From Acinetobacter bouvetii (GTDB lineage Bacteria > Pseudomonadota > Gammaproteobacteria > Pseudomonadales > Moraxellaceae): a stretch of 64,000 nt of DNA. Position 1 is the first letter of the stretch. Each line of letters opens with the position of its first letter. Location of the stretch: contig NZ_CADDTS010000027.1 of the NCBI RefSeq assembly GCF_902753875.1, positions 62,001-126,000 on the forward strand. Reading direction: 5' to 3'. The notes below the pieces were generated by a model. It had not been told where the DNA came from and did no database searches. It was given only the letters and a program-made list of their open reading frames with translations. This document shows positions 40,331-49,346 of this stretch, in pieces. A program made the position numbers and the translations under genes.

Positions 40331-42214
40331 ATGAAACCACTCGCTTTAGTTTTTACTTTAATGTTCTCTAACGTTGCTTATTCGGCAGAAAACTCCCCAA
40401 TAGTTCAACGCTATATCGATCAGGCAGAACAACAAAAACTAGAACAGGACATCACTTGGCAAAGGCTGATGTATGCCAATGAAAAAGGGCAAAGTGAAGT
40501 CAGTTATAGTGGCTATTTCTTATCGCCCAATGGCAAAACCGATTTAAAACAGGAAGTACAGGCCAATATTCAGGCATTGTTTCAAACCGCAGAACCAAAT
40601 CAATCGGTGCGTTGCCGTTTCCCGGCACGCAGCCAGTGGCTCATCCAGCAACTGAATATTTCACAGCAGCAGCTGCCAGTTATCTCTTGTCCGGAACTGG
40701 ATAATTGGCTTGGACAGATCAAACCCTATAAAGCTACATTAATCTATGCAACCGATTTTATGGGCAATCCGAGTTCCATGTTTGGTCATACCTTATTGCG
40801 TCTGGACCCTGAAAATCAAAAACAACTCAATTTAATCTCTTATGCGGTGAACTATGCAGCGACAGTGACAGATGGTGAAAGCTGGTCTTTTGCATTGAAG
40901 GGATTAACCGGGAAATATCCGGGTGAATATTCCCTAATGCCGTATTACCGTAAGGTCAAAGAATATGGCGACTTGGAAAGCCGGGACTTGTGGGAATATG
41001 AACTCAGTCTAACTCCAGACGAAACCCGCTTTTTGGTGCAGCATATTTGGGAAATGAAGCATGTGACTTTTCCTTATTATTTCGTCAGTGATAACTGTGC
41101 CTACCGCTTACTGGGTTTAATCGATCTGGTTCGTCCTGAAATGAATCTAAAACGGCAATTTAAAGTTGCAGCCATTCCAGTTGAAACCATTAAAGCTATT
41201 GAGCAGCAGGGTTTAGTTCAGGAAATTGTCTATCGTCCGGCACTGGAAACCCAGCTTTTATCTCAAGCCAAACAGCATGGTCATAGCCTGGCCAAAGTAG
41301 CACACCAGCTTGCCTTTGCTGAACTTCAGGATATGCCAAACATCTTGCAAAGCTATCAGGGTGCGGAGCGCGCCAAAATTCTGGAAATGGCCTATGATGA
41401 TTTATATCTACAGTTCATCGGGCGTAAAGTTGAGCCAAGTTTTGCCCAGTCACGGTTACGTCAGTTATTAAGTTTACGCAGTGAAATTGATCTAGAAAAA
41501 CAGCGCCAAGAACCTGTACGCCCTAAAGTCGACCCCACCCAAGCCCATGATGCCCGTCATTTTTCGGTCAATATCGGGGAAGTGCAGGGTGAAAAGTTTG
41601 TCGAGCTGGGACACCGACAGGCTTATCATGACCTGATTGATCCGCAAGGAGGTTTTCGGACCGGTACCCAGTTACTTTTTTGGGATGGATCAATCCAGTA
41701 CCGAGAGGATCAGTTTAAACTCAATCATTTTGATTTTCTTTCGGTGAACTCTTATAACCCGGTGACTCCATTTAAAACACCACTCAGTTGGGGATTTAAT
41801 TTCGGTTGGCAACAGGCATCGTTAGATCAGGGGCAATTTAGTGAAACCAAGCAGCATGGCGTTGCTGAACTCAAAGTACAAACGGGCTATAGCTGGGCCA
41901 ATCAGGAACGTAGCCAGTTATGTTATGTTCAGACACAAATGCAACTTCAAGCCGGCAAGGCTTTAGACCGAGGCTGGCGTGTCAGCATGGGGCCAACCTT
42001 AGGTTGCCAAAATATTTGGTCGGATAAAATCAATAGCCTGATTCAGGTCGAATTACCGTACTGGGATGATTCACAACAATGGAACCTGCAGTTTGACGGT
42101 CAAATTCAGTATTTGTTCAATCAGCAAAATGCTTTACGTGTAGGATATGAATATCAGCAGCAAAATTCAAAAAACTGGGATAAATTTCAATTCAGCTATG
42201 TTTTTTTCTTTTAA
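40331..42214 (+). CDS. DUF4105 domain protein (Lnb N-terminal periplasmic domain type)
   Basis: Exported protein of 627 residues. A signal peptide (about residues 1-19, ending AYSA) precedes a DUF4105 domain at about residues 140-300, with the papain-like HTLLRLDP and the block FVSDNCAYRLLGLIDL, in which Cys and His residues resemble a cysteine-peptidase or acyltransferase site. The C-terminal 200 residues are rich in alternating aromatic strands and end in FFF, as in an outer-membrane barrel. An Lnb-like acyltransferase or amidase role is possible, but no activity can be claimed. Confidence 0.82.
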   Translation: MKPLALVFTLMFSNVAYSAENSPIVQRYIDQAEQQKLEQDITWQRLMYANEKGQSEVSYSGYFLSPNGKTDLKQEVQANIQALFQTAEPNQSVRCRFPARSQWLIQQLNISQQQLPVISCPELDNWLGQIKPYKATLIYATDFMGNPSSMFGHTLLRLDPENQKQLNLISYAVNYAATVTDGESWSFALKGLTGKYPGEYSLMPYYRKVKEYGDLESRDLWEYELSLTPDETRFLVQHIWEMKHVTFPYYFVSDNCAYRLLGLIDLVRPEMNLKRQFKVAAIPVETIKAIEQQGLVQEIVYRPALETQLLSQAKQHGHSLAKVAHQLAFAELQDMPNILQSYQGAERAKILEMAYDDLYLQFIGRKVEPSFAQSRLRQLLSLRSEIDLEKQRQEPVRPKVDPTQAHDARHFSVNIGEVQGEKFVELGHRQAYHDLIDPQGGFRTGTQLLFWDGSIQYREDQFKLNHFDFLSVNSYNPVTPFKTPLSWGFNFGWQQASLDQGQFSETKQHGVAELKVQTGYSWANQERSQLCYVQTQMQLQAGKALDRGWRVSMGPTLGCQNIWSDKINSLIQVELPYWDDSQQWNLQFDGQIQYLFNQQNALRVGYEYQQQNSKNWDKFQFSYVFFF

Positions 42215-42330
42215 TTCTAAACAATTAATAATAAATAGAATTATTGAGTGAAATATCACTTAAAAATGTTTTTTCACCGATTAAAGCAAGGTATTATCTT
42301 TAGTTTTGAACTTCTGCAGTTTTCTCTCTT

Positions 42331-43707
42331 ATGAATCAGGAATGTATTGCAGGTCTATGTATGACCTGGAAAAATATCTGTGATCAATATACTGAAGCCG
42401 AACATCAAACAGCTTTGAACTTTATTGAGAATCATGTAGAACATTTAGTCACTGTATTTTATGAGCATATGGCAAAAGAACCGGAATCTGCCGAGTTCTT
42501 CAAAGATGACATCATTCAAAAAAGACTGATTGATACCCTGAGAAAATGGCTGCTGGAAACTTTTCATGTAGCACTCAATGCTGAATATGATAAGTCGGTT
42601 AAACGTCAGCAAAAAGTAGGCATGGTTCATGCGAGAGTTGGTATTCCATCGTGGTTGATTATGCGTGGAGTGCGTGAAATTGAACGTAAAATATTTGAAA
42701 TATTAGAGAAAAAAACAGAACAAAATAATTTACACCTGTGTAGTTATATCGTACAAATCATGGGTTTCTCGACCGAGATTATGTGTCGTTCCTATGAGGC
42801 GAATACAGAAAAAAATCAGGAAAATAAACATAACTATCGCTTATTTTCTGCGATGCAGGATGTTGCGGTACATAAAGATAAACAACGAGGTTCATTGCTG
42901 GATTGGGAAAATGAACTGATGTTTAAAATCTTTTCCGGCAAATTAGGCTTTTATCATCCACTATTTTCCAAATCCGAATTTGGCTTGTGGTTTATTCATA
43001 AAGCCTCTTATGCTTTTTCAGGCTCTGACCAAGTTCAACTCATTATTGATCGTATTTATAAAGTCGATGCTTTGACTCAGCAAACAATGCAGATACTGGA
43101 AAAAGATCAGGTTCTTGTACTGATTCAAAGCATTCGTGAATTAAACCGCGAAATTCAGCATTTGGTTGATCAGTTGTTCCAAGTGGCAGAATATATTGAA
43201 TCGGGGAATGATTCCTTAACCCAGTTATTGAACCGTCGCTATTTAAATACCATTGTGTCACGCGAAATTACTTTTGCGCGGCAGAATCAGACACCATTGT
43301 CTTTATTGGCTTTTGATGCTGATTATTTTAAAACCATCAATGATAAATTTGGTCATGCCGCAGGGGATTTGGCACTGAAATTTATTGCAGAAGCCTTGCA
43401 GCGTTATAGTCAGGGCAGTGACTATGCGTTCCGAATTGGTGGTGAAGAATTTTTGTTACTGTTGGTGGATACTGAATTATGTCGTGCAATGACTATTGCA
43501 GAAGACATTCGCAATTATATTGAGCATGGCTTAATTCGTACTACGCAAGGCCAGCAATTTAGCTTCACAGTAAGTGTTGGCTGTGTACTATATGATGGGC
43601 ATCCGGATTATCAACGTTTCCTTGATGCTGCTGATCATGCCTTGTATGCTGCAAAAAATAATGGGCGAAATTGCATTCAGGTAACAAAGCATTTATCCAG
43701 TGTCTAA
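42331..43707 (+). CDS. dosC: Globin-coupled diguanylate cyclase, DosC-like
   Basis: Predicted oxygen-sensing cyclic-di-GMP synthase of 458 residues. The N-terminal globin-coupled sensor (residues 1-165) has the proximal haem His100 in KVGMVHARVGIP, the same block as in E. coli DosC (DgcO). A central helical region (FGLWFIHKASYAFSG) and a GGDEF domain (NDSLTQLLNRRYL near 292; active site IGGEEFLLLLVD) follow the DosC order. The inhibitory site reads QGSD instead of RxxD, so product feedback may be lost. The partner DosP is not next to it, unlike in E. coli. It has its own terminator. Confidence 0.88.
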   Translation: MNQECIAGLCMTWKNICDQYTEAEHQTALNFIENHVEHLVTVFYEHMAKEPESAEFFKDDIIQKRLIDTLRKWLLETFHVALNAEYDKSVKRQQKVGMVHARVGIPSWLIMRGVREIERKIFEILEKKTEQNNLHLCSYIVQIMGFSTEIMCRSYEANTEKNQENKHNYRLFSAMQDVAVHKDKQRGSLLDWENELMFKIFSGKLGFYHPLFSKSEFGLWFIHKASYAFSGSDQVQLIIDRIYKVDALTQQTMQILEKDQVLVLIQSIRELNREIQHLVDQLFQVAEYIESGNDSLTQLLNRRYLNTIVSREITFARQNQTPLSLLAFDADYFKTINDKFGHAAGDLALKFIAEALQRYSQGSDYAFRIGGEEFLLLLVDTELCRAMTIAEDIRNYIEHGLIRTTQGQQFSFTVSVGCVLYDGHPDYQRFLDAADHALYAAKNNGRNCIQVTKHLSSV

Positions 43708-43732
43708 GCTGTTAAAGCAAGTCCCAAAATAT

Positions 43733-43759
43733 AACTCCCTTCAATGTGGGAGTTTTTTT
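43733..43759 (+). terminator. Terminator after the dosC-like gene
   Basis: AACTCCC and GGGAGTT (43733-43739, 43748-43754) followed by T residues, 25 bases after the stop. It probably serves the convergent cupin gene too. Confidence 0.8.
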
Positions 43760-43795
43760 ATGAGTAAATGTCAAAGGATTCAAATTTACCAAGGA

Positions 43796-44155
43796 TCAAG
43801 CTTCAACCACAACGTAATATTTTTTTACTGCTTCAACGACTTCGAAGCTGCCCACAAAAGCAGGTGGAATAATCCCGGCATTACCAGCAGTCACTTCAAT
43901 ATAGGTCCCAGTGGCTTGGTCATGAATACGGACGACACCTTCAATTACTTGAAAGAATTCCTGTTTGTTAGCTGCAAACTGAATATTCCAGGCACCTACT
44001 TCACAGTGCCAGAAGCCACAATCCATATGCGGATGTTCATACAGACTATAGGTTTCGCGTTTAGGATTGCCTTGCACTAAACGATCAGGACGAGGGTAAT
44101 CAATTGATTTTTCAGCTTGCGTTAAACCGTGACCTGCTAACAGAATTTGCGACAT
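43796..44155 (-). CDS. Cupin domain protein
   Basis: Single-domain cupin of 119 residues of the ureidoglycine aminohydrolase-like type (Cupin_3). The metal-binding patch is CGFWHCEVGAWNIQF, followed by the FFQVIEGVVRIHDQATG strand with its Glu. Gly/Pro-rich turns IIPPAFVGSFEV sit near residue 95. No allantoin or purine genes are nearby, so no function is assigned. It is convergent with the dosC-like gene and upstream of folE's terminator. Confidence 0.82.
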   Translation of the reverse strand: MSQILLAGHGLTQAEKSIDYPRPDRLVQGNPKRETYSLYEHPHMDCGFWHCEVGAWNIQFAANKQEFFQVIEGVVRIHDQATGTYIEVTAGNAGIIPPAFVGSFEVVEAVKKYYVVVEA

Positions 44156-44225
44156 AAGCGATCCTAAAATATATGTGCTTCAATCAGGGATGTATCAATT
44201 TTTGCAGTATATTTAACCACACATA

Positions 44226-44256
44226 AAAAAAGCCTCAATATCTATTGAGGCTTTTT
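44226..44256 (-). terminator. Terminator after folE
   Basis: AAAAAGCCTCAATA and TATTGAGGCTTTTT form a 14-base near-perfect hairpin 13 bases past the folE stop, with a T run read leftwards. Confidence 0.9.
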
Positions 44257-44268
44257 ACAACCTAAATC

Positions 44269-44823
44269 TTAGAGGCTTTCAGGCAAAGCCGCCAAGAATT
44301 CACGGCGTTCATCTTTATTGGTTTTGAAATCACCTACAAAAGAAACCGTACGAGTAGTCGATTCCTGTTTGCCCACACCTCGCATCATCATACACATATG
44401 TGCAGAATCAATCATTACCGCAACACCACGTGCTTTGGTGACTTCAGCCACAGCTTCGGCAATTTGCTGAGTCAGGTTTTCCTGAATTTGCAAACGACGT
44501 GCAAACATTTCAGTAATACGTGCAAACTTGGATAAACCCAAAACATTACCTTCAGGTAGATAGGCAATATGCACACGACCGTAAAACGGCAATAAATGAT
44601 GTTCGCAGAGTGAATAGAACTCGATATTTTTAACCAGCACCATTTCGCGGTTATCGGAAGGGAAGACCGCATTATTGGTCACTTCTTCCAGAGTTTTGCT
44701 ATAACCAGACGTTAAATACGAAAAAGCTTTAGCAGCACGCATGGGCGTATCTTTTAGACCAGGACGATTAAGATCTTCACCAACGGCAGTCAAAATGTTG
44801 GTGTAGGATTGCTGCATAGACAT
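44269..44823 (-). CDS. folE: GTP cyclohydrolase I
   Basis: First step of folate synthesis: GTP to dihydroneopterin triphosphate. It has 184 residues, typical for a short bacterial type. Zinc ligands Cys73, His76 and Cys144 are visible in [11 protein letters not shown] and [12 protein letters not shown]-binding [15 protein letters not shown] ends the domain. It is the zinc-dependent IA type, not the cysteine-less IB. It is followed by a strong terminator and preceded by an unusual hairpin upstream of the start. Confidence 0.95.
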   Translation of the reverse strand: MSMQQSYTNILTAVGEDLNRPGLKDTPMRAAKAFSYLTSGYSKTLEEVTNNAVFPSDNREMVLVKNIEFYSLCEHHLLPFYGRVHIAYLPEGNVLGLSKFARITEMFARRLQIQENLTQQIAEAVAEVTKARGVAVMIDSAHMCMMMRGVGKQESTTRTVSFVGDFKTNKDERREFLAALPESL

Positions 44824-44859
44824 AATACGTGTTCACTTACACTGATATTGAACAAGGAC

Positions 44860-44889
44860 GGCATTGTAGCAGAAAACCGCTACAATGCC
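44860..44889. repeat. 11-bp perfect hairpin between the Smr gene and folE
   Basis: GGCATTGTAGC and GCTACAATGCC pair exactly around an 8-base loop, 37 bases upstream of folE. There is no T run, so it is not a normal terminator; it lies in the folE 5' region or the Smr 3' region. Confidence 0.55.
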
Positions 44890-44911
44890 CTGTTTTAGGG
44901 AAAAATTCCGA

Positions 44912-45601
44912 TTACTGTTTGAATTTAGGATTTTTTTCACTTCGTTTAAGTAAAACTAAAACTGCACCGGTGCCACCTTGGTTTTCAGGAGCACTGACAA
45001 ATGCTAAAACATCACGGTGTTGGCGTAGCCAGCCATTCACATAGGTTTTTAAAATAGCTTCTGGACCTTTGCCATGCACGATTTTAATGACATTCTGATT
45101 TTCATCTTTGGCCATCTGAATAATCTGCAACACTGCAATTCGTGCTTCTTCCACAGTACAGCCATGCAGGTCGACCGCTTCAAACCAACGCAGATTACCA
45201 GCTTTTAAATCTTCAAACACTTTATGTTGCAAAGTTGCAATGCGGTAGCTAAGTGCGGCTTGGCTTGCCACCGGATTGAGCATGGCTTGTGTATCAGATA
45301 ATTCGGCATGATCTGTTTCCATAGGACCGGTTGCTGCAGCACGTTTTGCTAAAGTTTGCGCATCCGGTTTTTTACGGCTTGCTTTATCCATTTTCGCAAT
45401 ATTGCTGGTATTCATTTTCTGAACACCTTGCATTTGCTTTTGGAATAATGCGAAGTCGTCTTCCTGCTCTTGCTCAACAGTCTTTGCCTTTGGCTCAGGC
45501 TGTTTGGCAATGTTAGAGGAATGTGGATTCGTAATTTGCTTTTTAAAAGATTTCAGTAAGTTGTATTGATCTTTAGAAAGCGAAGAATCGTGTTTGCTCA
45601 T
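44912..45601 (-). CDS. Smr domain protein
   Basis: Small MutS-related domain protein of 229 residues. The N-terminal two thirds are polar, with little fold; the Smr domain lies at about residues 146-222 with the nuclease-associated motifs AVDLHGCTVEEARI and VKIVHGKGPEAILK. Smr proteins of this length in proteobacteria (SmrA/SmrB type) act on nucleic acid: SmrB cleaves mRNA at collided ribosomes, so RNA quality control is one candidate role. I use the ATG at 45601; an upstream start at 45625 adds eight residues without support. Confidence 0.85.
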   Translation of the reverse strand: MSKHDSSLSKDQYNLLKSFKKQITNPHSSNIAKQPEPKAKTVEQEQEDDFALFQKQMQGVQKMNTSNIAKMDKASRKKPDAQTLAKRAAATGPMETDHAELSDTQAMLNPVASQAALSYRIATLQHKVFEDLKAGNLRWFEAVDLHGCTVEEARIAVLQIIQMAKDENQNVIKIVHGKGPEAILKTYVNGWLRQHRDVLAFVSAPENQGGTGAVLVLLKRSEKNPKFKQ

Positions 45602-45837
45602 ATTGAAAAAACGGAAAAGATGCAAAAATTTAAGTAAATTATAGACCGAAATGGATTTGATTTGAACTGAATTGGATTCACTCTGTTTATTGCATATTTT
45701 CCGTCTATTGAGGGATATTTGTTTTGCGTAATAAGGGCCAGTTTTGGATTTGTTTTAAAAGCTAATAATGAACTATAGGTTTACTTTGATATTTTTAAGT
45801 TAGAAAAGAAATAGATAAATTATCATTTAGAATGGTT

Positions 45838-45864
45838 AAAACCTAATTAAGGCAATTAGGTTTT
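45838..45864 (-). terminator. Terminator-like hairpin after trpC
   Basis: AAACCTAATT and AATTAGGTTT pair around a 5-base loop, 32 bases after the trpC stop; the T run is short. Confidence 0.55.
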
Positions 45865-45895
45865 AACTCAATGAATTACAAGTTTGATAAAAAAA

Positions 45896-46702
45896 TTAAA
45901 CAGCCTTTGGTACACCAAACAACTCTTTAAAAGCCTGATCAGGGCGAGGTTGCTTCATAAAACTTTCACCTACTAGGAAAGCATGAATATCATGCTCTTG
46001 CATCATTGCAACATCAGCAGGTGTTGCAATGCCGCTTTCTGTCACAAGTAGGCGAGAAGGCTCGAGCAATTTTTTCAAACGTAATGATGTATTTAAATCG
46101 ACATCAAATGTTTTTAAATTACGGTTATTTACACCCAATAAGCAACGATCTGAAAGTTTTAAAGCACGCTCCAGTTCATCTTCATCATGCACTTCAACCA
46201 ATACATCTAAGTTATGTTCAAAGGCTGTTTTAGACATTTCTTCCAATTGCTGGTCAGACAAACAAGCCACAATTAGAAGAATACAGTCGGCATGTAATGC
46301 GCGTGCTTCAATCACACCATAAGGGTCAATCAAAAAGTCTTTACGCAGCGCAGGTAAGTCACAGTTCGTACGTGCAATCTGAATGTTTTCATCTGCGCCC
46401 TGGAAAAAATCCACATCGGTCAATACAGACAAACAGGCTGCACCTGCATCCTGATATTGCTGTGCAATTTCAGCAGGGTTGAAGTTTTCACGAATTACAC
46501 CTTTCGATGGAGATGCTTTCTTGATTTCAGCAATCACTCCAGGGCGTTTAGACATTAAGCTTTGTGCAAAACCACGCACAGGCGTAGCGGCCTGTGCCAG
46601 TTTTTCAACATCTTTATAGCTGCGTTGCTTAAGACGGACAGCAAATTCTTGCTGTTTACGGTCTACAATTTTACCCAAAATTGTATTTGCGATATCTACC
46701 AT
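45896..46702 (-). CDS. trpC: Indole-3-glycerol phosphate synthase
   Basis: Closes the indole ring in tryptophan synthesis; TIM barrel of 268 residues, not fused to TrpF. The phosphate and catalytic segments IAEIKKASPSKGVIRENF (near residue 55), LRKDFLIDPYGVIEARAL and LLGVNNRNLKTFDV are all present. It is third in trpGDC, 16 bases after trpD. A separate trpE is not in the window, the split arrangement known in Acinetobacter. Confidence 0.96.
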   Translation of the reverse strand: MVDIANTILGKIVDRKQQEFAVRLKQRSYKDVEKLAQAATPVRGFAQSLMSKRPGVIAEIKKASPSKGVIRENFNPAEIAQQYQDAGAACLSVLTDVDFFQGADENIQIARTNCDLPALRKDFLIDPYGVIEARALHADCILLIVACLSDQQLEEMSKTAFEHNLDVLVEVHDEDELERALKLSDRCLLGVNNRNLKTFDVDLNTSLRLKKLLEPSRLLVTESGIATPADVAMMQEHDIHAFLVGESFMKQPRPDQAFKELFGVPKAV

Positions 46703-46718
46703 GTTGCGTGTCCTAGTC

Positions 46719-47765
46719 TTAAGCTTCGTATTCTTTTAAAGTTTTGGTGAATTCAGCCAAAATGCCCATTTTTTCTAAAGCTTGTCCGCCATAGATAATG
46801 TCATGCGCCAATGCCACACCTTGCTTATAGCTACTGGTTAAGCCTGATACATAAATACCGGCACCTGCATTGAGCGCAATCATATTGGCCGCTTTTTCAC
46901 CCAGGGCAGATTTTTTCTTGCCTAATGCATCTTTGATTAATGCCAAACTTTCAGCAGAACTATCCACAGATAAACCTGTTAAGGTTTGTGATTCAATATC
47001 GACTGCTTCAGGCTGAATTTCCCATTCAGTGATTTCACCATCTTTCAGTTCAGCCACATAAGTTGAAGAAGCAAGGCTGATTTCATCCAGGCCATCTTTA
47101 GAGTGCACTACCATCACGTGTTCAGCACCAAGCTGTTTTAATACTTCGGCCATTGGACGGCAAAGTTCTGTCGAGAATACGCCAATCACGAAACGTTTTA
47201 CCCCAGCCGGATTCGTAAGCGGGCCAAGCAAGTTGAAAATACTGCGGAAGCCTAGCTCTTTACGTGGGCCAGCGGCATATTTCATGGCTTTATGATGATT
47301 CGGTGCAAACAGAAAACCGACGCCCATTTCACGGATACAACGCTCAGTTTGTTGCATGCTCAGATCAAGGTTAATGCCGGCTTGTTCCAGTAAATCCGAT
47401 GAACCTGATTTAGAAGACACGCCACGGCCACCATGTTTGGCAATGGTGGCACCCGCTGCTGCAATCACAAAACTAGACGCGGTTGAAACGTTAAACAGGT
47501 TTTGACCGTCGCCTCCTGTACCGACAATATCAATTAAATGCGGCAGGTCGCTGACATCAATTTTGATGGCAAATTCACGCATCACACGCGCTGCAGCAGT
47601 AATTTCGTCAATACTTTCGCCTTTTAAGCGTAAGCCCATCATTAAGGCACCAATTTGTGCAGGGCTTGCTTCACCTTGCATGATGGTGCGCATCACATCT
47701 TCCATTTGCGGTTGAGTGAGCTCAATATTTTTCGTGATGTTATTTAAAGCTTGTTGAATATTCAT
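46719..47765 (-). CDS. trpD: Anthranilate phosphoribosyltransferase
   Basis: Joins anthranilate and PRPP; 348 residues, unfused. The PRPP-binding glycine loop [17 protein letters not shown] lies near residue 82, followed by [19 protein letters not shown] and the acidic DGLDE near residue 225. It is the middle gene of trpGDC, with 17 bases to trpG and 16 to trpC. Nothing unusual is visible. Confidence 0.96.
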   Translation of the reverse strand: MNIQQALNNITKNIELTQPQMEDVMRTIMQGEASPAQIGALMMGLRLKGESIDEITAAARVMREFAIKIDVSDLPHLIDIVGTGGDGQNLFNVSTASSFVIAAAGATIAKHGGRGVSSKSGSSDLLEQAGINLDLSMQQTERCIREMGVGFLFAPNHHKAMKYAAGPRKELGFRSIFNLLGPLTNPAGVKRFVIGVFSTELCRPMAEVLKQLGAEHVMVVHSKDGLDEISLASSTYVAELKDGEITEWEIQPEAVDIESQTLTGLSVDSSAESLALIKDALGKKKSALGEKAANMIALNAGAGIYVSGLTSSYKQGVALAHDIIYGGQALEKMGILAEFTKTLKEYEA

Positions 47766-47782
47766 AATTGTATGGCACCGAA

Positions 47783-48367
47783 TTAAGCGTAAATTTCCAG
47801 AAAGTTTTTGAAGATTTGATGACCGTGCTCGCTCAGAATCGATTCAGGGTGAAACTGCACGCCTTCAACCGGCAATGTCTTATGTTTAACACCCATAATT
47901 TCTTCCATAGAGCCGTCTTCTTCATTGGTCCAGCAAGTGACTTCCAGACATTCAGGCAATGTCGCTTGATCAATCACTAGCGAGTGATAGCGAGTTGCCG
48001 AAAAAGGGGAAGGGAGGTTGCTGAAAATGCCCTTATCGCTGTGATACATTTCCGATAAACGACCATGCATGACTTTTTTTGCGCGAATAATGTGTCCACC
48101 AAAGGCTTGCCCAATCGCTTGATGTCCCAGACAGACACCGAGCAGTGGAATTTTGCCGGCAAAGTGCTGAATGGCCGGAATGGAAATACCAGCTTCAGAA
48201 GGTGAACATGGGCCAGGACCAATGACCAAATACTTCGGTTGCCATCGCTCGATATCTTCCAATGTGACAGCATCATTACGGACTACTTTTACTTCCTGAT
48301 TTAACTCGCCAAAATACTGCACGATGTTATAGGTAAAAGAGTCATAGTTGTCGATCATCAAAAGCAT
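47783..48367 (-). CDS. trpG: Anthranilate synthase component II (glutamine amidotransferase)
   Basis: Class I amidotransferase of 194 residues that supplies ammonia to TrpE, and in Acinetobacter probably also to PabB. The nucleophile is Cys79 in [10 protein letters not shown], with His173 and Glu175 in VQFHPES. It starts [21 protein letters not shown] place the start at the ATG at 48367, with AAGG ten bases upstream; the frame extends to 48418 without similarity. It leads the trpGDC operon. Confidence 0.94.
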   Translation of the reverse strand: MLLMIDNYDSFTYNIVQYFGELNQEVKVVRNDAVTLEDIERWQPKYLVIGPGPCSPSEAGISIPAIQHFAGKIPLLGVCLGHQAIGQAFGGHIIRAKKVMHGRLSEMYHSDKGIFSNLPSPFSATRYHSLVIDQATLPECLEVTCWTNEEDGSMEEIMGVKHKTLPVEGVQFHPESILSEHGHQIFKNFLEIYA

Positions 48368-48502
48368 GAGCGTTTTAACCTTTGAAATTATGCACTTAAC
48401 TGTGCTCGAATAGTCCAAGAATACTCACATTGTTTGGCTTTAGGGCTGAGTGGTTTAATCAAATAGCGGCACTCAAAACCCGTAAAAAATGGAGCGTGAA
48501 TA

Positions 48503-48511
48503 ATCATAGCA
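48503..48511 (-). promoter_or_regulatory. Candidate extended -10 promoter of trpGDC
   Basis: Reading leftwards, TGCTATGAT is an extended -10 about 136 bases before the trpG start. No strong -35 or Trp-codon-rich attenuator was seen. It is a match by eye only. Confidence 0.4.
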
Positions 48512-49105
48512 AAAAATAAGCATTTTCTGCTGAACTATTTCTATGATAATGATTTAAGTAAAATCACTGTATGAGCATAAACTGGCTGATTTTACCCGGA
48601 CTGTATAAAATTCAATAGCGGTGATTTTAGCTATCGAACACAACTTATTTATATACCATGGCATCTGACTTGATATTAAAATGCAGAGTTGAAATTCTTA
48701 AATATATTCTAGTAATAAACTTACTATAAGTAAGTAATTTGGGAAATTGGTTTTTGCTTTAATTTGATCACTTGAAGCTAAGCTTCATAAAAGAACATCT
48801 ATGAGCAGAAATAAAAAAATATAGTTGTCACCAAAATGGCGCAGAGTATTTCTTTATTTTGGCAGTTTGAAATATTTTAATTTTAACAACAAAATTAATA
48901 AAAAATATTTATAAAATAATAATATAGTGTTTATGCGAGGTTTATGGGGTATTGTTGTGCTAAAGCTGAATATTGTATATATTTATTAATAAAATCATAA
49001 AGATAATGATTAACTTATTGTTAAGTGCTGATTTAGACCTGCTTCGATGAATTTGTGTTCAAATAGCAGAAGAAATCAGTTTAAGACACACTTTAAAAAT
49101 AAATA
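48512..49105. other. AT-rich intergenic stretch between trpG and glnA
   Basis: There is no convincing gene in these 594 bases. Small palindromes occur at 48720-48734 (CTTACT/AGTAAG) and 48773-48787 (TGAAGCT/AGCTTCA). The right-hand end leads into the NtrC-type boxes of glnA. Confidence 0.6.
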
Positions 49106-49122
49106 CGCACCAATTTGGTACA
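49106..49122. promoter_or_regulatory. NtrC-type enhancer box 1 of glnA
   Basis: CGCACCAATTTGGTACA matches the NtrC consensus GCAC(C/T)A-N3-TGGTGC at nearly every position. Its centre, 49114, lies about 183 bases before the predicted start of transcription. Confidence 0.75.
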
Positions 49123-49157
49123 CTAAAAGCAGCTTTTTAAGTAAATGTAATTATGAG

Positions 49158-49174
49158 TGTTTGAATATGGTGCA
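49158..49174. promoter_or_regulatory. NtrC-type enhancer box 2 of glnA
   Basis: TGTTTGAATATGGTGCA has a strong right half-site (TGGTGCA) and a weak left one. Its centre, 49166, is 52 bases (five helical turns) from box 1. Confidence 0.6.
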
Positions 49175-49191
49175 TTTACATTTACACACAG

Positions 49192-49197
49192 TATAAT
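49192..49197 (+). promoter_or_regulatory. Candidate sigma-70 -10 element of glnA
   Basis: An exact TATAAT immediately after NtrC box 2, with no good -35. It could be a second, vegetative promoter like E. coli glnAp1, which NtrC would block. Confidence 0.4.
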
Positions 49198-49270
49198 AGC
49201 GGCAAAGCAAAGGGCTTAAATCTTCTATTCTGATAAAGAATTCAGTATTTTAACTTTGTTTTTTTAAAGT

Positions 49271-49286
49271 TGGTACGAGATTTGCT
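49271..49286 (+). promoter_or_regulatory. Sigma-54 promoter of glnA
   Basis: TGGTACGAGATTTGCT fits the -24/-12 pattern TGGCAC-N5-TTGCT, with the invariant GG and GC correctly 10 bases apart. The start of transcription should be near 49297, about 50 bases before the glnA ATG. Confidence 0.82.
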
Positions 49287-49308
49287 TAATAGACACCAAC
49301 TACTAACA

Positions 49309-49325
49309 CGCACTTAGCAGGTGCA
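49309..49325. promoter_or_regulatory. NtrC-like box in the glnA leader
   Basis: CGCACTTAGCAGGTGCA matches 11 of 14 fixed NtrC positions and lies at about +20, between promoter and ribosome-binding site. It may be a governor-type site or a coincidence. Confidence 0.4.
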
Positions 49326-49346
49326 ACAAAAAATCATCGGAGCAAA

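Noticed and set aside
48388..48507. A classical trp leader peptide and attenuator
   Set aside because: Only one Trp codon and no alternative terminator/antiterminator stems are visible before trpG.
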